A stretch of DNA of 64,000 nt. It comes from Alishewanella aestuarii B11. GTDB lineage: Bacteria; Pseudomonadota; Gammaproteobacteria; Enterobacterales; Alteromonadaceae. The position numbers and the translations under genes were made by a program. The stretch covers positions 1-64,000 of the forward strand of contig NZ_ALAB01000002.1 in NCBI RefSeq assembly GCF_000280055.1. Direction: 5' to 3'. The stretch's first letter is position 1, and every line of letters starts with the position of its first letter. This document shows, piece after piece, positions 61,247-64,000 of the stretch. Below the pieces are notes generated by a model. It saw only the letters and a program-made list of their open reading frames with translations. It was not told where the DNA came from and ran no database searches.

Positions 61247-62341
61247 TCATGACAAATAAGTTCGGCAAACTATGCCCGTTGTTGTGGCCAGCGGCGCCCG
61301 AAAACGCAGCAAATCGTGCTCGCGCGCCTGAATAAACTGTACTTTAGCCTCGGCAAATTGCTGTTGCTGCCGGTACCATTGCCCAAGCTGATAGTGCAGC
61401 AGGGCATGGCCGGTTGTGGCTGCAGTTTGCTGCAGCGCTGCTGCCAGCGCTTGTTGTGCCGCAGGCTCGCGCAGCTGGCTAAGTTGCAGTAACTGTTGCT
61501 GTTGTTGTGCGGTTAAAGGCTCGCTTTGAAAAGGTGGCTGATCTGCCAGATTGCTGGCTATTGTACTGAGATAAACCGGGATCCCCGCCGCACGATAGCG
61601 CGCTAGTAACCGGCTCATATTGGCCTGAAATTGCGTTAGCCCGGCTTGGTAAGTCGGCGAATCCAAAGCGATGGCTTTGTCGCGCGCGACCTGCGCCATA
61701 AAAGTACGGCTGCTGCCGTTTATTTGTGCTGGCGGTCGCAGCTGCAGATAGCCCTGTTCCAGCAATTGAAAGCTGCGCAGTTGCCGTAAGCTGAGTAGCC
61801 AGCGGCTGAGTCGCGGCGAGCGTGCCGCCAGATAATTAGAGCCAACACCCAATAGGCCCAGGTACTCGTTATGACCGGCGTAAATCAGCACCGCATCGGG
61901 CTTAAGCGCAATAATTTCGTCGGAAAAATCCAGTAGGGTGTAGCTGTTTACCGCCGATAAGGCGGTATTGACTACCTCTACCGGCCGCTCCGGAAAGGTG
62001 CGCCTTAAACGTTGTTCCAGCATGCCGGCCAGGGCCGCGCCCATACCATAAGGATAACCCGCTGCGGTCGAGCCACCCTGTACCACTAAGCGGAGTCCAT
62101 TAGCTGGCTTTTGTGCCAACACAAAGCTGGGTTCCAGCTCAACCCTTGGTACAGCAGCGCCAGCTGGAAAGTAGCGTTTGACGATCTGGGTTTCGGTTAC
62201 CAGATAGGCCGGGTTTGCCGGGTAGGGTTTAAACAAGGGTAAAGGCTGGGCCGGAAACAACAGCCGTACCGCGCCTTCCAGCAACAGAAACAGCAGTAGC
62301 GGTAAGCTGAGGGCGATAAGCCAGAACAGGGGACGTTGCAT
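61247..62341 (-). CDS. SGNH-hydrolase-like membrane-anchored protein, C-terminally truncated copy
   Basis: A 364-residue protein with an N-terminal membrane anchor (FWLIALSLPLLLFLLLEGAVRLLF). SGNH-type blocks are visible: VVQGGSTAAGYPYG (block I) and IYAGHNEYLGLLGVG (block III). Near the end it matches its paralogue in QAREHDLLRFRAPLA, then diverges at once into a short tail, TTTGIVCRTYLS. The paralogue goes on for over 250 residues, including the block-V-like HLHPNARGYF. This copy has therefore lost the region with the catalytic histidine and is probably inactive or altered. It starts 2 bp downstream of the paralogue's stop. Confidence 0.75.
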   Translation of the reverse strand: MQRPLFWLIALSLPLLLFLLLEGAVRLLFPAQPLPLFKPYPANPAYLVTETQIVKRYFPAGAAVPRVELEPSFVLAQKPANGLRLVVQGGSTAAGYPYGMGAALAGMLEQRLRRTFPERPVEVVNTALSAVNSYTLLDFSDEIIALKPDAVLIYAGHNEYLGLLGVGSNYLAARSPRLSRWLLSLRQLRSFQLLEQGYLQLRPPAQINGSSRTFMAQVARDKAIALDSPTYQAGLTQFQANMSRLLARYRAAGIPVYLSTIASNLADQPPFQSEPLTAQQQQQLLQLSQLREPAAQQALAAALQQTAATTGHALLHYQLGQWYRQQQQFAEAKVQFIQAREHDLLRFRAPLATTTGIVCRTYLS

Positions 62342-62342
62342 G

Positions 62343-64000
62343 TTAAGGGCGTCCGGGGGCTTGAGTTGGCGCTAACTGCTGCCGCAATTGGGCTTGTTGG
62401 CGCAACGCCAGCGCATGAGTCGGGTCAAGGGTCAGAATGTGTTCTACCTGCTGCAGCGCGGCGGTTAGCTCACCGGCAAAATAGTAACTACGCGCCAGCA
62501 TCAGGCGATAGGATATATTTTCTGGCGCCAGATTGACTGCGCGCTGCTGATAATACATCGCGAGCAGCAGATCCTGACTATCAAAATACAACTGACCAGC
62601 GACATAGGCTGCCTGATGCTGGTTAGGCAAGGCGTCAAATAATAAGGCGGCCACCTTCGCCGCTTTCGCGGGTTGTTGCTGTTGTTGGTAGTAATCTAAT
62701 AGCTGCTGGCTGCTTTGTAGCCAACTGAGTCCCTGTGCCCTTTGCCAGGCAAGCTGCTGCTCCGGGTTTTGTCGTGGGCCAAAACTGACCTGCTGTGGCT
62801 CGGTGGTAAAGGGGTAATCGGCAGTCAGCTGGCGGATCTTGTAATCGGCCAGTTGTAAATCCACGGCAGTCAGTGGCATATCCGCCCAGGCCTGGGCCAG
62901 GCTAACCGCGACGGCCGGCGGCCCCAGATAGCGCTCCAATAGCGGTAACCAGGTTTCGGCAATCAGGAAATAACCACGGGCATTCGGATGCAGATGCTCC
63001 AGCATCAGCTGATAATCGATAATGCCATTGTTGCTGGCCTGGCGTAGCTGCGCTTCAGCATCAGCCAGGGGCAGCCTAAAGTCAGAGGCCAGCTGTTGCA
63101 GCTGCTGATTGATCGCCAGCGGTGCCCGAAAACGCAATAGATCATGCTCCCGCGCCAGTTGAAAATGTTGCAGCGCTAAGCGCTGCTCACCAGCGTCGAG
63201 CAGCAGCTCGGCCAGCTGAAAATGCCAGCTGGCAACATCGGGGTTCTGTTGTAACGCTTGTTGTAATTGCTGGCGTGCTTGCTGCGGCTCCGGCGTCAGG
63301 GTCAATGCCGGCTGGCTGGAGCTAAAGGGGGGCTGGCGTTCATTACTGGCGATACTGCTTAAAATCACTGGTACCCCGGCTTGATGGTAGCGGTGTAGCA
63401 GCGCCTTGAGATTAGCCTGAAATTGCTGTAATCCGGCCTGATACAGTGAGCTATTTAGCGGGATCTGCTGTTCGGCGGCAATCTGCGCCATCATGGTGCG
63501 CTCCGCCAACGCTGGCGCGGGTGGTGTTCTAAGCGCACTATACAAGCGTTGTCCGGCCTGGAATAAGGCCAGTTGCCGTAATTGTAAATACAGCAGCTTA
63601 CTCAGGTGGTTGCCGTCTCCAAGAAGTGCTGAGCCGACACCCATCAGGCCCAGATATTCATTATGGCCGGCATAAATCAGGATCAGATCCGGCTCAATCG
63701 CCAGAATTTCGGCACTAACATCGCGCAACGTATAGGAATTTACCGCTGACAGGGCGGTGTTAAACACCAGAATATCCCGATCCGGATACAGCCGCTTTAA
63801 CCGCTGCTGTAACATTGCCGCCGGCGAGCCAAAACGGCCATAGGGGAAACCGGCAGCGCTGGAGCCACCTTGCAGCACGATGCGAAACTGGCCGGCTGGT
63901 TTCACTGCCGGAAAATACTGGGTATCAATGGCCAGATCCGGCGCCTGCTTGGGATCGGCAAAATAACGTTTTATTAAATCCGGATTGGTTTGCAGATAGC
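62343..64000 (-). CDS. SGNH-hydrolase-like protein with TPR-like C-terminal region (5' end outside window)
   Basis: The frame is open to the window edge; about 552 residues are visible and the N-terminus is cut. The upstream part (YLQTNPDLIKRYFADPKQ and on) aligns with the N-terminal region of the truncated paralogue. Blocks are VLQGGSSAAGFPYG (I), IYAGHNEYLGLMGVG (III) and LEHLHPNARGYFLIA (V), with Glu where the usual Asp stands. A helical, TPR-like tail follows (LLDYYQQQQQPAKAAKVAALLFDALPNQHQAAYVAGQLYFDS in segments, then AAYVAGQLYF). A possible role in envelope polysaccharide or sugar deacylation is inference only. No internal GTG start is preferred, since homology extends upstream. Confidence 0.8.
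   Translation of the reverse strand, partial: YLQTNPDLIKRYFADPKQAPDLAIDTQYFPAVKPAGQFRIVLQGGSSAAGFPYGRFGSPAAMLQQRLKRLYPDRDILVFNTALSAVNSYTLRDVSAEILAIEPDLILIYAGHNEYLGLMGVGSALLGDGNHLSKLLYLQLRQLALFQAGQRLYSALRTPPAPALAERTMMAQIAAEQQIPLNSSLYQAGLQQFQANLKALLHRYHQAGVPVILSSIASNERQPPFSSSQPALTLTPEPQQARQQLQQALQQNPDVASWHFQLAELLLDAGEQRLALQHFQLAREHDLLRFRAPLAINQQLQQLASDFRLPLADAEAQLRQASNNGIIDYQLMLEHLHPNARGYFLIAETWLPLLERYLGPPAVAVSLAQAWADMPLTAVDLQLADYKIRQLTADYPFTTEPQQVSFGPRQNPEQQLAWQRAQGLSWLQSSQQLLDYYQQQQQPAKAAKVAALLFDALPNQHQAAYVAGQLYFDSQDLLLAMYYQQRAVNLAPENISYRLMLARSYYFAGELTAALQQVEHILTLDPTHALALRQQAQLRQQLAPTQAPGRP

Noticed and set aside
1-64000. CRISPR arrays, tRNA or rRNA genes, integrases and prophage genes
   Set aside because: I looked for regularly spaced repeats, tRNA-like cloverleaf ends and phage-type genes and found none; only the IS21 element is mobile DNA that I can support.

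Overview
The window reads as a chromosomal segment of a moderate-GC marine or freshwater gammaproteobacterium of the Alteromonadales/Chromatiaceae group. Rheinheimera, Alishewanella or Arsukibacterium relatives fit best. This rests on gene content (paired carbohydrate TonB receptors with a tryptophan-halogenase-like flavoprotein, DUF350/DUF1190/ATP-grasp cassette, AHAS II plus AHAS III, M13 and S9 peptidases) and on family resemblance judged by eye; no database search was possible. I saw no rRNA, tRNA, CRISPR or prophage.

Layout. 1-1771 is one end of an IS21-family insertion sequence (istB cut by the window edge, istA complete) that has split a periplasmic substrate-binding-protein gene, whose 3' remnant follows. 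2.4-4.7 kb is ahpC-ahpF. A low-GC orphan secreted-protein gene (4.9-5.8 kb) lies between two near-copies of one terminator. 6.1-10 kb holds sulfur and housekeeping genes (cysG, cysC, a structured inverted-repeat element, cysQ, rsuA). 10-11.2 kb holds a lipoprotein, a GlsB-like membrane protein and a DUF1289 protein. 11.2-17 kb is ilvGMDA with a 28-residue Ile/Val/Leu-rich leader peptide and attenuator, followed by arfA, whose coding sequence carries the self-truncating hairpin. 17-21 kb has yjjX, ohr/ohrR, an acuI-type reductase and small genes. 21-28 kb has a non-canonical Nramp-like transporter, a CPA2 antiporter, ilvIH, cnoX and a methyltransferase. 28-37 kb has two tandem acyltransferases, speA, speE, an OmpA-like lipoprotein, proB, a GlpD-like oxidoreductase and argA. 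37.5-39.8 kb is a YjfC-YjfM-YjfL type cassette. 40-45.7 kb has an M13 peptidase, a beta-barrel protein, an S9 peptidase and two tiny membrane-protein genes.

45.7-61.1 kb is a maltodextrin/alpha-glucan acquisition locus: malQ, two TonB-dependent receptors, a tryptophan-halogenase-like protein, and a large pullulanase-type lipoprotein with two C-terminal repeat modules. LacI-type palindromes with a central CG sit upstream of malQ and of each receptor, suggesting one regulon. An apparently degenerate HD-GYP-like protein lies inside this locus. The window ends with two tandem SGNH-hydrolase/TPR-like paralogues; one has lost its C-terminal catalytic block and the other runs off the edge.

Most of the window is ordinary core metabolism. 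The least explained parts are the pseudo-HD-GYP gene and halogenase-like gene in the alpha-glucan locus, the 8.27-8.38 kb inverted-repeat element, the orphan gene between duplicated terminators, the Nramp homologue without the metal-site motifs, and several hairpins placed in or just before short coding regions.
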